Shown piece after piece: positions 26,038 through 34,370 of a stretch of DNA of 45,657 bases (positions are counted from its first letter, which is position 1; every line of letters starts with the position of its first letter). The DNA comes from Sphingobacterium sp. UBA5670 (lineage in GTDB: Bacteria; Bacteroidota; Bacteroidia; Sphingobacteriales; Sphingobacteriaceae). The position numbers and the translations under genes were made by a program. The DNA is taken from positions 28,349 to 74,005 of the forward strand of contig NZ_DIIM01000023.1 of NCBI RefSeq assembly GCF_002420705.1. The letters run 5' to 3'. Below the pieces are notes generated by a model. It did no database searches. It saw only the letters and a list, made by a program, of their open reading frames with translations, and was not told where the DNA came from.

Positions 26038-26625
26038 ATGAATCATTATATAATCCAAGAAAACATCAGTAAACATATCACCTTGAATGAGACGGAATTC
26101 ACGATATTTTTATCCCGGTTAAAGAAAATACAGATACCCCGAAAAAATACTATATTAAGCCAAGGACAATTGTGTGAAAATATCTATTTCGTTGAGTCCG
26201 GGGCATTGCGTGCATTCTATCTGGATGAATCCGGTAAAGAAGCTACTATTATGTTTGCTGTTAGCGATTGGTGGGTAACTGACATGTACTGTTTTATCAA
26301 TCAAAAACCGGCTATGCTAACCATTGAGGCTATTGAAAATAGCATAATCTATCAATTAAAAAAGAGTGATTTAGATTATTTGTATGCGGCTATACCGCAA
26401 TTTGAAAAGTTCTTTCGGATTTTGATGCAAAATGCATACATAAGAGAACAGCTGCGTGTCATTCAAAACCTTTCATTGCCAGCGGAAGCGCGCTATGAAA
26501 TATTCGTTGGCAAATATCCGGACGTGGCAAAAAACGTTAAGCAAAAGCAAATAGCTTCTTATTTGGGAATTACGCCCGAATTTTTGAGTATGATTAAGCA
26601 TAATAAAAGAAAAGGCTTAAAGTAG
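26038..26625 (+). CDS. Crp/Fnr-family transcriptional regulator
   Basis: A 195-residue regulator with an N-terminal cyclic-nucleotide-binding-like beta barrel (KNTILSQGQLCENIYFVESGALRAFY, with the glycine pattern of cNMP domains) and a C-terminal winged helix. The latter shows QKQIASYLGITPEFLSMIKHNK, the usual Bacteroidota form. The cAMP-contact residues of E. coli CRP are not conserved, as in most proteins of this group, so the ligand is unknown. A perfect palindrome upstream may be its own operator. The downstream deoxyribosyltransferase-like and DinB-like genes are co-directional and may be targets. Confidence 0.92.
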   Translation: MNHYIIQENISKHITLNETEFTIFLSRLKKIQIPRKNTILSQGQLCENIYFVESGALRAFYLDESGKEATIMFAVSDWWVTDMYCFINQKPAMLTIEAIENSIIYQLKKSDLDYLYAAIPQFEKFFRILMQNAYIREQLRVIQNLSLPAEARYEIFVGKYPDVAKNVKQKQIASYLGITPEFLSMIKHNKRKGLK

Positions 26626-26661
26626 ATTATTTTTTTTTCGACGAATAGGTTGTTAATTCGC

Positions 26662-26675
26662 ATTTGTATACAAAT
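26662..26675. promoter_or_regulatory. 14-bp perfect palindrome before the NDT-like gene
   Basis: atttgtatacaaat is self-complementary and ends 10 nt before the ATG at 26686. It could be an operator overlapping the leader or promoter. It shares the half-site ATTTGT with the palindrome at 3889-3911, which may be coincidence in AT-rich DNA. Confidence 0.3.
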
Positions 26676-26685
26676 AAATATAACG

Positions 26686-27060
26686 ATGCTTATAATGATT
26701 TCAGGTCCATATCGAGGTGGGACCAACGATGAACCGACATTAATCAAGAACAATTTAGAAAAATTGGAAGAGTTCGCCTTAGAAATTTTTAATAAAGGCC
26801 ATGTCCCGATAGTCGGGGAGTGGCTTGCACTTCCTTTAATTAAGCTGGCTGGATCACAGAAAATTGGAGATGAACAATGGGAGAGGATACAGTATCCAAT
26901 AGCCCATCGGATACTGGAAAAATGTGATGCTGTTTTGCGGATTAAAGGTGAATCCAAGGGCGCAGACCAGGACGTTAAGATAGCTAAAGAAAGAGGATTG
27001 ATAATATATTATCACATCGATGAAATTCCTGCTGTGGGGAAGTCTCTAACTATTAAATAA
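26686..27060 (+). CDS. Nucleoside 2-deoxyribosyltransferase-like protein (DUF4406-like)
   Basis: A 124-residue soluble protein. The N-terminus MLIMISGPYRGG is the phosphate/nucleoside-binding start of the nucleoside 2-deoxyribosyltransferase-like fold. It is followed by ALEIFNKGHVPIVGEW and, near the C-terminus, CDAVLRIKGESKGADQDVKIAKERG, matching the family pattern 'D.ll.l.g...S.Gt..E...A...G'. A TTG start 36 nt upstream is less likely because residues before MLIM are not protein-like. The family hydrolyses or transfers N-glycosidic bonds of nucleosides; the substrate here is not known. It is 8 nt ahead of the DinB-like gene. An internally deleted copy lies at 32183. Confidence 0.82.
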   Translation: MLIMISGPYRGGTNDEPTLIKNNLEKLEEFALEIFNKGHVPIVGEWLALPLIKLAGSQKIGDEQWERIQYPIAHRILEKCDAVLRIKGESKGADQDVKIAKERGLIIYYHIDEIPAVGKSLTIK

Positions 27061-27068
27061 AAGTTGTT

Positions 27069-27494
27069 ATGAATTTAGTTTTGGAAGAATTTGAGCATAT
27101 CATTCATGCTTTTCCTGAGCAGGTAATGCAAATAAGCGAGGAAGATTTTGATGTAAAAGTGGATCCTTTTAGATGGAGCAAAAAAGAGATTCTCGGGCAC
27201 TTAATAGATAGTGCTTTCGTTAATTATTCGAGATTTATCAGAGCGCAATTTGAAGAAAATCCTAAAATATACTATGATCAAGTTGAATATTGTAAATCGG
27301 GCAGCTATCAATATTCGGAAAAATTACAGTTATGTGATTTATGGAGTTCAATAAACAAGCAGCTGCTATTTTTGTTCAAGCAAATAACCAATAAAAATCT
27401 AACGCAGAGAACTTGTAATGACCATAGCCTCGAATTCTTAATGAATGATTATGTATCGCACCTGCAGCATCATAGGGGGCAAATATTGATCTGA
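27069..27494 (+). CDS. DinB-family (DUF664-like) protein
   Basis: A 141-residue four-helix-bundle protein of the DinB/YfiT superfamily. The metal-site pattern is seen in WSKKEILGHLIDSA (first histidine) and DYVSHLQHHRGQIL (last two histidines), as in DinB-like metalloenzymes, some of which are thiol-dependent transferases. No partner substrate can be named. It begins 8 nt after the deoxyribosyltransferase-like gene, so they form one transcription unit, which the upstream Crp-like gene may control. The C-terminus GQILI is complete. Confidence 0.88.
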   Translation: MNLVLEEFEHIIHAFPEQVMQISEEDFDVKVDPFRWSKKEILGHLIDSAFVNYSRFIRAQFEENPKIYYDQVEYCKSGSYQYSEKLQLCDLWSSINKQLLFLFKQITNKNLTQRTCNDHSLEFLMNDYVSHLQHHRGQILI

Positions 27495-27794
27495 TGATGA
27501 AATGTTATGGTTAAGTTATACTGATTGAGACGAAAATAAAGGTGCCTTGGTTGCCGAATAAGCTTTCAAACTCGTAAAATTCCTTTTTAGGCTGAATTTT
27601 GCCAATAAGCTTTTTTAATTGCTGCTTAATTTCGTGAATTCTTCCATTTAGCAATCATAAATATTGAGTATATAAGATACGTAAATTAGGATCAGGAAAA
27701 AAATCAGATTCTACATGCTTTTCAAAAAGTATGAAAAGGATAAAGTGATTGTGTTTAATGTTTAGGACGGAGTAGAACGATTGGCATATCCTGA
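27495..27794. other. Gap between the dinB-like gene and rsgA
   Basis: No intact gene is visible in about 300 bp. On the minus strand 27517-27654 stays open for 45 codons with a charged, protein-like reading (GRIHEIKQQLKKLIGK, then KKEFYEFESLFGNQG) but no ATG, so it could be the tail of a decayed gene. Confidence 0.35.
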
Positions 27795-27842
27795 TTGAAA
27801 TTTGTTGGCATTCTGTGAATAGAATGCCGAACAAATTTCAAT
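27795..27842 (-). terminator. Long hairpin abutting the rsgA stop codon
   Basis: The arms ttgaaatttgttggcattct (27795-27814) and 27821-27842 pair over about 20 bp with a single bulged base and a 6-nt loop. The hairpin starts immediately at the rsgA stop. There is no T-tract in the gene's direction, so termination may need another factor, or the hairpin protects the 3' end. Confidence 0.6.
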
Positions 27843-28901
27843 TTAATTATGAGATTCCTTTATTTTTTTTACTTGAGTCACAAGCTTTGAAAAGGATTTC
27901 TCCCTTTTGCGCCTTTCATGCTCAGTAGCAGAAAAGTGCCAGGCTTCCCTTTGCAGTTTCAGGTAGCTTTCATAAACATCTAGAGCTAGAACTCCATTGT
28001 CTACGGCTTTTAATACCGCACAATCAGGTTCTCCCGTATGCTCGCAATCCTTGAAACGACAGGATTTTGCCAAGTCGGAAATATCCAACATTTCGGCCAA
28101 AGAGTCCGCATCATCAATCGTTAAGCCAAATTCACGAACCCCCGGAGTATCAATTAATACACCAGCGTTTTTCATTAATACCATTTCGCGACGAGTTGAA
28201 GTATGACGTCCTTTTCCCGTGGACATACTTACATCGGACGTACGCAGTAAGGGTTCTTCGCAAAGTGCATTTACCAAAGAACTTTTACCAACGCCAGAAG
28301 AACCAACAAACACAACAGTTTCTCCTTCTAGTATAGATTCCCGAAGTAAAATAATAGTCTGATGATCGTGAGTACTGGTAAAAAATACAGGTATCCTGCA
28401 AGATAAATGTTTTATCTGCTCTTCTATTTTTGATCTGTCGAAAATAATATCGGCTTTATTGAGAATTAAGGCCGGATTAATATTCTCCTCCAATATCTGA
28501 GCGATGAAACGTTCCGCTCTGCGGACATTGAAATTATCATCAAGGCTCTGTACAATAAATGCTTTATCCACATACGAAGCAATCGCTTGCTTATCAGCTA
28601 TTGTTCCGTTTTTCTTTCTGTACAAGGTGCGTTCGCGTGGTAATATGTCCACAATAATTCCTTTGTTTTCTTCGAATGGTTGAAAAATAACCCAATCACC
28701 CACACAAGGTAATTCAGAGTCAGATCTGCTAAACATCATATTTCCCGTCAACTCACATTGAAGTAACCCGTTTTCGAAAATAACATCAAAACAGGTACGG
28801 TGAACAACAGCGATCCGCCCATGATGTAAAGTTTTATGTGTTGATTTCTGTTTTAGTTGGTTTAGTTTATCGTCCCAACCGTAAATATCTAAATTAATCA
28901 T
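27843..28901 (-). CDS. rsgA: Ribosome small subunit-dependent GTPase A
   Basis: Late 30S-assembly GTPase with circularly permuted G motifs. In this 352-residue protein the order is G4 NKAD (148-151), G1 GSSGVGKSS (200-208) and G3 DTPG (251-254), as expected for RsgA/YjeQ. An N-terminal OB fold (residues about 25-90) precedes the GTPase domain. The C-terminal zinc site is C281-x4-C286-x-H288-x5-C294. It is somewhat longer than typical Bacteroidota RsgA (about 310 residues) and may be a second paralogue. Its ATG overlaps the methyltransferase stop by 4 nt (ATGA), so translation is probably coupled. Confidence 0.95.
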   Translation of the reverse strand: MINLDIYGWDDKLNQLKQKSTHKTLHHGRIAVVHRTCFDVIFENGLLQCELTGNMMFSRSDSELPCVGDWVIFQPFEENKGIIVDILPRERTLYRKKNGTIADKQAIASYVDKAFIVQSLDDNFNVRRAERFIAQILEENINPALILNKADIIFDRSKIEEQIKHLSCRIPVFFTSTHDHQTIILLRESILEGETVVFVGSSGVGKSSLVNALCEEPLLRTSDVSMSTGKGRHTSTRREMVLMKNAGVLIDTPGVREFGLTIDDADSLAEMLDISDLAKSCRFKDCEHTGEPDCAVLKAVDNGVLALDVYESYLKLQREAWHFSATEHERRKREKSFSKLVTQVKKIKESHN

Positions 28902-29680
28902 TGTTCAATTTTTTTTGCGATGAAGAACACATAACCGTAGAACTCTTTGTATTTGGAATACATTTCCGCATCAAAATGTTGAAGGGCAACAAATTCTTCG
29001 GCCGTTTTATTTCCTGCATACTTTTCAAGAAACATTTTCTGCGCGTTTACCATTGGGGTGAAATAATGATCAGTCCAACAAACTGATGGCAAAACAAAGG
29101 TAGCGACGGGTAAATATCCCGCTTTTTGTATTCGCATTATTTTACCTGCAATGGTATCCATTTCAGGAAAATGTGGTAAACAGTATTGCTCTATTTCTGA
29201 GGGACGTTTTTCGGTGAGCCAAGAACTTTCTGTAACGGCGATATATCCTCCAGTTTTTAAAAACTTACGCCATTCGGTGAGCCCTCTTTCAAAGCCGATA
29301 TTATAAATTGCTCCTTCACACCATATCAGGTCTAACGCATCATTCTGGAAGGGTAGATTATCCATTGAACGAACAATACCTTTTACCTTGTCTTGCAAAT
29401 TTAGCTTTGTCGCATTTTTGTTGAGCCGGTCAATAAATGCTGGAAAAATATCGAAACACGTGATGTATCCTGGCGTGTGTTCCGCCAATACCATAGTTTG
29501 ACCACCGGTTCCGCAACCAATGTCAGCGATTAAAGAATCGTCAGTAAGATTGTCTATAAAGCTCAGTGCTTTAAGGGTTACCTCTGAGTTGCCGGGTCCC
29601 TGTCTTTCAGTATTTAAAAAGAATTCACAGATTAAATTTAAATCGAATTCATGGATAGTTTTAATGCTTTCGTTACCCAT
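28898..29680 (-). CDS. Class I SAM-dependent methyltransferase
   Basis: A 260-residue methyltransferase with motif I LIADIGCGTGGQT, motif II as the acidic CFDIFPAF strand end, and the later SMDNLPFQNDALDLIWCEGAI region seen in UbiE/Mla-type small-molecule methyltransferases. The substrate is unknown. I chose the ATG at 29680 (MGNESIKTIHEFD); an ATG at 29704 would add eight hydrophobic residues (MYAIYITI) that do not fit the fold. It overlaps rsgA by 4 nt. No clear promoter box was found, but an inverted repeat gcatac/gtatgc flanks the upstream region. Confidence 0.9.
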   Translation of the reverse strand: MGNESIKTIHEFDLNLICEFFLNTERQGPGNSEVTLKALSFIDNLTDDSLIADIGCGTGGQTMVLAEHTPGYITCFDIFPAFIDRLNKNATKLNLQDKVKGIVRSMDNLPFQNDALDLIWCEGAIYNIGFERGLTEWRKFLKTGGYIAVTESSWLTEKRPSEIEQYCLPHFPEMDTIAGKIMRIQKAGYLPVATFVLPSVCWTDHYFTPMVNAQKMFLEKYAGNKTAEEFVALQHFDAEMYSKYKEFYGYVFFIAKKIEQ

Positions 29681-29876
29681 TATTGTAATGTATATAGCAT
29701 ACATGAAAAGCGCAGTAGTACTTCTACTAACGTATGCTGATTAAAAAAATAAAATAGAAAGATAGCTCTCGAAGCGAATTATTCGAAAGCAAACGAAAGG
29801 ACAATCTGTAAAGGATCTACAGATTGTTTATTAAACCAAATCCGATTTATATGTTGTTGTCATACTGCAAAGGTAG

Positions 29877-30014
29877 CTAAAACTTTTTGTTAGCAGAAAT
29901 ACTATTATTGATGAAACAATTTGGTTTGAGTTTACTGGAAGGATGGAATTAAAGTGCCATGAATTTACTACTGTTCAGCGAATCGTAATTTTCTATCCAC
30001 GGATTTTAAATTGA
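29877..30014 (+). pseudogene. Possible 3' remnant of an unidentified gene
   Basis: This stretch is open for 45 codons after a TAG and reads like protein (RNTIIDETIWFEFTGRMEL, then TTVQRIVIFYPRILN), ending in TGA. There is no ATG at its start. The surrounding 29705-30160 has no intact gene, only a 10-bp hairpin acaatctgta/tacagattgt at 29801-29827. The last segment shares cgaatcgtaat with 32313-32324. Treat it as a likely gene tail only. Confidence 0.3.
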
Positions 30015-30162
30015 GGGGCATGGATATTCTTGAATACCTCATTTTTATTTTAAGAATAATAGAGAACTGCAACGAAATAATCTTAAAAATTTATTGTTAT
30101 TATTAGTGTTTAAATTTAAATAAAGTCTTGAGGAATCAATTGGGAAATTTCTTCAATGGTCG

Positions 30163-30437
30163 GTGGCTGTTGCCTTCCTCTTTGTAATCGTTTTCTGGGG
30201 CAACAGTTACTGTTATTTTATTCATGAGCTAATATGCACATTTTTGCTTTGTTTGCTTTCGCAAAGCAAAGTAATCAAAAGGGATTGCGGGGTGGAAGTC
30301 TACTATGATGTAAATGGAAAGCGAATAACAATGCAAAGCGGCAAGTGCATAGCGTTTATTATTCTTATAAGCTTGTAGAAAAAGATGGCAATTACGAGGA
30401 AATACGTCGTGTATTTTACCTCAGGTCTCATCAATAA
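30163..30437 (+). pseudogene. Frameshifted small gene of unknown function
   Basis: Two frames join into one coherent peptide. The first contains a hydrophobic start (MAVAFLFVIVFWGNSY) and ends VEVYYDVNGKRITMQSG. A frameshift near 30336-30344 then leads to QVHSVYYSYKLVEKDGNYEE with IRRVFYLRSHQ and stop TAA at 30435-30437. The hydrophobic N-terminus suggests a membrane or exported protein. A hairpin (ctttgtttgc/gcaaagcaaag) near 30249-30272 interrupts the first half, whose reading there is less convincing. I do not recognise the family. Confidence 0.5.
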
Positions 30438-30476
30438 ACAATTAGCACGAGTTAAGAGTCCTCTGGTACTTCGTTT

Positions 30477-30938
30477 TTAGAAATCATCAATAATGATTTT
30501 TTTCATTCCCATCATTTTTTTGAATGCGCCTGGTCTTTTGTTGAGTTCCTCCCAATTTTCAGGAGCAACCTGCCAGCTTAATCCATATTTGTCTTTCAGC
30601 CAGCCACACACGCTTTCTTGACCGCCACCTGATGTTAGGGTTTCCCAATAGTAGTCTATCTCAGCCTGGTCTTTGCAGGGGATCATTAACGATATGGCTT
30701 CGTTAAATTTGAATTCGGGTCCCGCATTGATCCCGATAAAACGCATCCCCATAATCTCGAACTCAACGGTAAGCACTTTTCCAGCAAAATCTCTCTGGAA
30801 ATCAGCCAACCCTTCGCTTTCTGAATTCGGATAATAAGTAGTATTGATGATCTTGCCATCTTTGAAAACCGACAAGTAATACGCTGCGGCTTCCTGCGCA
30901 TTTTTGTCAAACCAAAGGTTTGGAATTATCTTTTGCAT
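30477..30938 (-). CDS. VOC/PhnB-like protein (3-dmu-9_3-mt family)
   Basis: A 153-residue protein of the glyoxalase/bleomycin-resistance fold, in the PhnB-like group. Typical features are the N-terminal IIPNLWFDKNAQEAAAYYLSVF, the FEIMGMRFIGINAGPEF strand and SGGGQESVCGWLKDKYGLSWQ, which closely match family members. Ends with KKMMGMKKIIIDDF. The family usually lacks classical glyoxalase activity and has no agreed substrate. The gene is single; both flanks are low-density DNA with gene fragments. Confidence 0.92.
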   Translation of the reverse strand: MQKIIPNLWFDKNAQEAAAYYLSVFKDGKIINTTYYPNSESEGLADFQRDFAGKVLTVEFEIMGMRFIGINAGPEFKFNEAISLMIPCKDQAEIDYYWETLTSGGGQESVCGWLKDKYGLSWQVAPENWEELNKRPGAFKKMMGMKKIIIDDF

Positions 30939-31388
30939 AGCTGTTATATTTTGGTTATTTATCTACTTTTAGTATGCCCTGCAATTGATGGTCCTTTATT
31001 TCATCCAATCTGAATTTTTATCATCTGCAGTCTTGCAAATCTAATAAATTTATTATTCGATCGACTTCGCATAGGATAAGAAATAATACAATGCTTATAA
31101 ATTGTGTCATGCCATCAAAAATAATGAACGGTTAATATATCCATGATTAATTGAATGATAAGAAGGACAAAATCAGACTTTATCCGCCGGATTTGGTAAT
31201 TATTCCTCCGATAAATTTATCAGGCAAATACAAGAATTAATCGATGAAAACTAAAGAAAACGGAAGTCAGCAAATTTTCCAATTGATACCTTATTTATGT
31301 TGTTTTTGCTGAGTGGTGAACTATTGCAATCGGAGGAATGTTTTAGAATTAATTATGCGGAGGCCGCAATAAGTTTTTTTAAAAGGTT
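30939..31388. other. 450-bp intergenic region
   Basis: No gene is supported. A 29-codon open segment on the plus strand (31151-31240) reads DKKDKIRLYPPDLVIIPP and ends in TAA, possibly the end of a lost gene. The promoter of the DUF421 gene must lie in the right part but no TAnnTTTG box is visible. Confidence 0.35.
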
Positions 31389-32069
31389 ATGATTGATATA
31401 CAAAAAATATTTGCAGAGGGAGTGGAAAGCTCCTTTCTTGTTGAAATCGGCGCGAGAACAATAATAATGTTTCTTCTAATATTGATAATTCTAAGGCTCT
31501 CGGGTAGGAGGGGAGTTCGGCAGTTAACTCTTTTTGAGGTTGCGATTATAATCAGTTTGGGCTCAGCTGCGGGAGATCCAATGTTTCAAGAAGAAATACC
31601 GATTTTCCATGCCATTGTTGTCTTTATATGTGTAATCTTCGTTTATAAGTTGATAACCTGGATCGCCTCCCGATCAGAAAACATTGCCCATTTATTGGAA
31701 GGTAAGGTTTTACCTGTAGTAAAGGATGGAGTATTTGATATAAAACATGAAAATGATAATACCTTCTCACGTATGGAATTTTTTTCTGAATTGAGAAATT
31801 TAAATGTCGAACATCTGGGACAGGTTAAGGAAGGGATTCTAGAAGTCGATGGAACATTAAGCGTTTTATTTTATGCTGATAATGATGTGAGATATGGGCT
31901 ACCATTATTCCCATCATCTTTCAAAATGGTTGATGTATTCAGTGCTGAAGGGCCATTTGCATGCATGTATTGCGGCCATGTTGTATTTAGTTTTGAGAAT
32001 GATTCCCAGGCATGTCCAAGATGCAATAAAACACAATGGAGCAAAGCCCTAAATTCAAGAAGAGTTTAG
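31389..32069 (+). CDS. DUF421 (YetF-like) membrane protein with C-terminal zinc ribbon
   Basis: A 226-residue inner-membrane protein of the DUF421/YcaP group. About three transmembrane helices (20-40, 50-66, 72-92) carry RLSGRRGVRQLTLFEVAIII and SLGSAAGDPMF, the group signature. The cytosolic part follows with RMEFFSELRNLNVEHLGQVK and GILEVDGTLSVLFYAD. Residues about 190-214 form a rubredoxin-like zinc ribbon with CMYCGHV and CPRCNK, four cysteines spaced as two CxxC pairs. The ribbon is not part of the basic DUF421 fold. The biological role of the family is not settled. Confidence 0.9.
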   Translation: MIDIQKIFAEGVESSFLVEIGARTIIMFLLILIILRLSGRRGVRQLTLFEVAIIISLGSAAGDPMFQEEIPIFHAIVVFICVIFVYKLITWIASRSENIAHLLEGKVLPVVKDGVFDIKHENDNTFSRMEFFSELRNLNVEHLGQVKEGILEVDGTLSVLFYADNDVRYGLPLFPSSFKMVDVFSAEGPFACMYCGHVVFSFENDSQACPRCNKTQWSKALNSRRV

Positions 32070-32182
32070 AAGAAATAATACCATGTATTATTATTTAAAC
32101 AAATCATAGGATGATACTGTTCGGCAGTTTTTATTCGAAGCCAATCTTTGAATAGAAAATCGTAAGATTGAGCAGCAGCATA

Positions 32183-32263
32183 ATGATTTCAAGTCTCTAT
32201 CGCGGTGGGACCAATGATAGTCGGGGAGTGGTCATAGCCCTAAAAAAGATATTAAGAGTTTAA
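32183..32263 (+). pseudogene. Internally deleted copy of the NDT-like gene
   Basis: The stretch atgatttcaagtctctatcg through gtgggaccaatgat is nearly identical to 26695-26730 of the deoxyribosyltransferase-like gene. It then continues agtcggggagtgg, identical to 26811-26823. The intervening 80 bp of the parent are missing and the junction lies at a GAT present at both ends of the deletion. The result is out of frame and ends after 26 codons. Divergent bases (for example agtctc for ggtcca) show it is not a recent copy. Confidence 0.7.
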
Positions 32264-32475
32264 ATATTTTTCGAAAAAAAGGCAAATAGCCACGAATCGT
32301 TATTTATTGCCGGCGAATCGTAATCCATCCAATTTTCTATAAAATTTAAAGTTAAATTTGATTGATAAATGAAGCGGAAATCTAAAACGATAATGTCAAC
32401 ATTTTAGCATCGTGACAAATGAATAAAGTAATATTACCATCCATTTTGATTTTACAGTTATCTGTTTTGAGGAAC

Positions 32476-32883
32476 ATGCTTACCGGCATTATTTTTTTAT
32501 TTTTCTTTTTAATTCCAATGAGCAATTGTTCCGCACAAACATGGATCAATATTGAACTTGAGGAAACCGCATACGATGATGTTACTGAGAAAATCTGTTT
32601 GAAGGAAACTGGCGAGCCTTTAAACGGGAATTATGCAATAAAATTTAATTGGTACCAGACCAATTATGAGCCATTTATAGGTGGCTTTAAAAATGGCGAG
32701 GCAAAAGTTTACAGAAATAAGAGGCTGGCAGAAAAGGGCACATATCAAAACAACCTCAAGGAGGGGGAATGGCTTTACTATAAAGAAGATGGAACAATTC
32801 GCAAACGGGTTATTTATAAAAAAGGGAAAACAGAACCTTTTGGGGATCGGAGATTAAGATGGGAAAGATCTAATGAAAAGTAA
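32476..32883 (+). CDS. Small secreted protein with MORN-like (YwqK) repeats
   Basis: A 135-residue exported protein. The start MLTGIIFLFFFLIPMSNCSAQ is a signal peptide; an ATG 57 nt upstream would add a further hydrophobic segment and is less likely. The mature part contains about two YwqK/MORN-like units, GGFKNGEAKVYRNKRLAEKG and TYQNNLKEGEWLYYKEDG. The related repeats are seen nine times in the protein at 44241. It may be a beta-hairpin surface protein; the function is unknown. A lipoprotein gene follows 99 nt later in the same direction. Confidence 0.78.
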   Translation: MLTGIIFLFFFLIPMSNCSAQTWINIELEETAYDDVTEKICLKETGEPLNGNYAIKFNWYQTNYEPFIGGFKNGEAKVYRNKRLAEKGTYQNNLKEGEWLYYKEDGTIRKRVIYKKGKTEPFGDRRLRWERSNEK

Positions 32884-32982
32884 TGTTAAAGCTGTAAAGG
32901 CAAGTAATTAGAAAATTTAAACATTTGGCATATGAAGCCTGCCAATTAAAAGACTACCTGTTATCAAAAAAGAATAAGAACC

Positions 32983-34125
32983 ATGAAGAAATTATCCTTA
33001 TTAGCTATTTTACCTTTTTTTATTTCTTGCAGAAGTCAAGAAAAAATAGATTTAGCAGGCTTGAAGTTAAATGAGCCGATTGAAGAAATCAGTAACTTTG
33101 ATGATCGATTATTAATTGGTGTGGAGACTGTAGAGTATCCCTTCAGTCTGCTGCTGGAGGTTGAAAAATCACAAAGGTATAGTTTCGATGGAATTGATTT
33201 AGCAGGGCAGCGGATTATTTTTCAAATCAATTCGGAAATACTGAAAACAGATAGTATTACACGCCTTGGCGGCGGACATATTGATCTCAAACAAACCGAA
33301 ACCGCCAGTGACTTAGAAGAATCTTTAAAAAGATACGATGCTGATAGTAAAATATATGGCGTAAGAGTTGAGCTCAAAACGCAAGAGCTAAAAGCCAGTA
33401 TTTTAAAGAAACTAGTGGAAAAATATGGTAAAGGGACAAAAAATCCAAATACCGACAATGGTTTGTACTGGAATATAAAGTCACAGAACAAATTTATTTT
33501 ATATGCACCTGACTATAATAGGTTAATCATTCTGAACAACACAAACCTGTCTAAAACGTGTTATTGGGATATTATGAATGGTTTAATTGATTTTGGCGGA
33601 TGCAATAATGAAAAATATATGGCGGAATTGCTAAAAAATGCGACCAAACCAGAAGATGTTAAAGATAAACCCACACTGAATATTGATAAAAACTGGAATA
33701 TAAACAATTTAATTGTTGGAAGAACAACTGAAGAGGAATTTACGAAATCTCCTACAAATAGTCGTTTTTTTGAACGAATGACAGAAATTGATGGAACTAC
33801 CGGAACAACCAACGAGATCTATTATCAAAATACCTATCATGATGTCAACCTTTATTTTGCTGTAAGCAAAAGTTATCCGGATAACCAAAAGGAAAACATC
33901 ATCAATGGTTACGCCATCAACGACCTTAGAAAGGTCAACATCTCATTTGAAAATAACTTAAAACCAGGCTTACAATTTGAGGAAGTGTTAAAGTTGTTAG
34001 ATAAGCTTAAAATAACTTATCATCCGGTGGATTTTGCCAATTATATTGAAATCAAAACGTCATCTTATACAGTAACCCTGAATTTTAACGAGAACATGTT
34101 GCTCTCTGGAATGTTTATGAGATAG
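32983..34125 (+). CDS. Putative lipoprotein of unknown function
   Basis: A 380-residue protein with a lipoprotein-type signal, MKKLSLLAILPFFISC, with C16 as the candidate lipidated residue. The mature protein is mixed alpha/beta with repeated pattern 'idLaGlklneP', including KIDLAGLKLNEPIEEIS and later NWNINNLIVGRTTEEEF, which may be two related halves. C-terminal LKPGLQFEEVLKLLDKL suggests a fold with a short helix. No known domain is recognised. It is preceded by the secreted MORN-like gene and not followed closely by another gene. Confidence 0.8.
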   Translation: MKKLSLLAILPFFISCRSQEKIDLAGLKLNEPIEEISNFDDRLLIGVETVEYPFSLLLEVEKSQRYSFDGIDLAGQRIIFQINSEILKTDSITRLGGGHIDLKQTETASDLEESLKRYDADSKIYGVRVELKTQELKASILKKLVEKYGKGTKNPNTDNGLYWNIKSQNKFILYAPDYNRLIILNNTNLSKTCYWDIMNGLIDFGGCNNEKYMAELLKNATKPEDVKDKPTLNIDKNWNINNLIVGRTTEEEFTKSPTNSRFFERMTEIDGTTGTTNEIYYQNTYHDVNLYFAVSKSYPDNQKENIINGYAINDLRKVNISFENNLKPGLQFEEVLKLLDKLKITYHPVDFANYIEIKTSSYTVTLNFNENMLLSGMFMR

Positions 34126-34370
34126 CTTTGCATAGATCAGCATAAATAATTTTGTAAACTCCATTTTTATTTATATTTCCATTATCTTAACGATAAAAAT
34201 TGAGATTAGATCTGACAGTACCATCAATAGATTATTTCTGTATATCAGATTGTTCCAAGAAATCGTGGTAAAATGAAGTAAAGTTTATTTCGAGGATTTG
34301 ATTGCTATTGTTTCACCTACTAATTTGAAATTTGATAGTTTGGAAATCTACTATTTTTAATGTGCTGTAT

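Noticed and set aside
29801..29827. 10-bp hairpin followed by TTATT as a terminator
   Set aside because: There is no gene on the plus strand ending just before it, so a terminator call has no support. It is mentioned with the nearby remnant.
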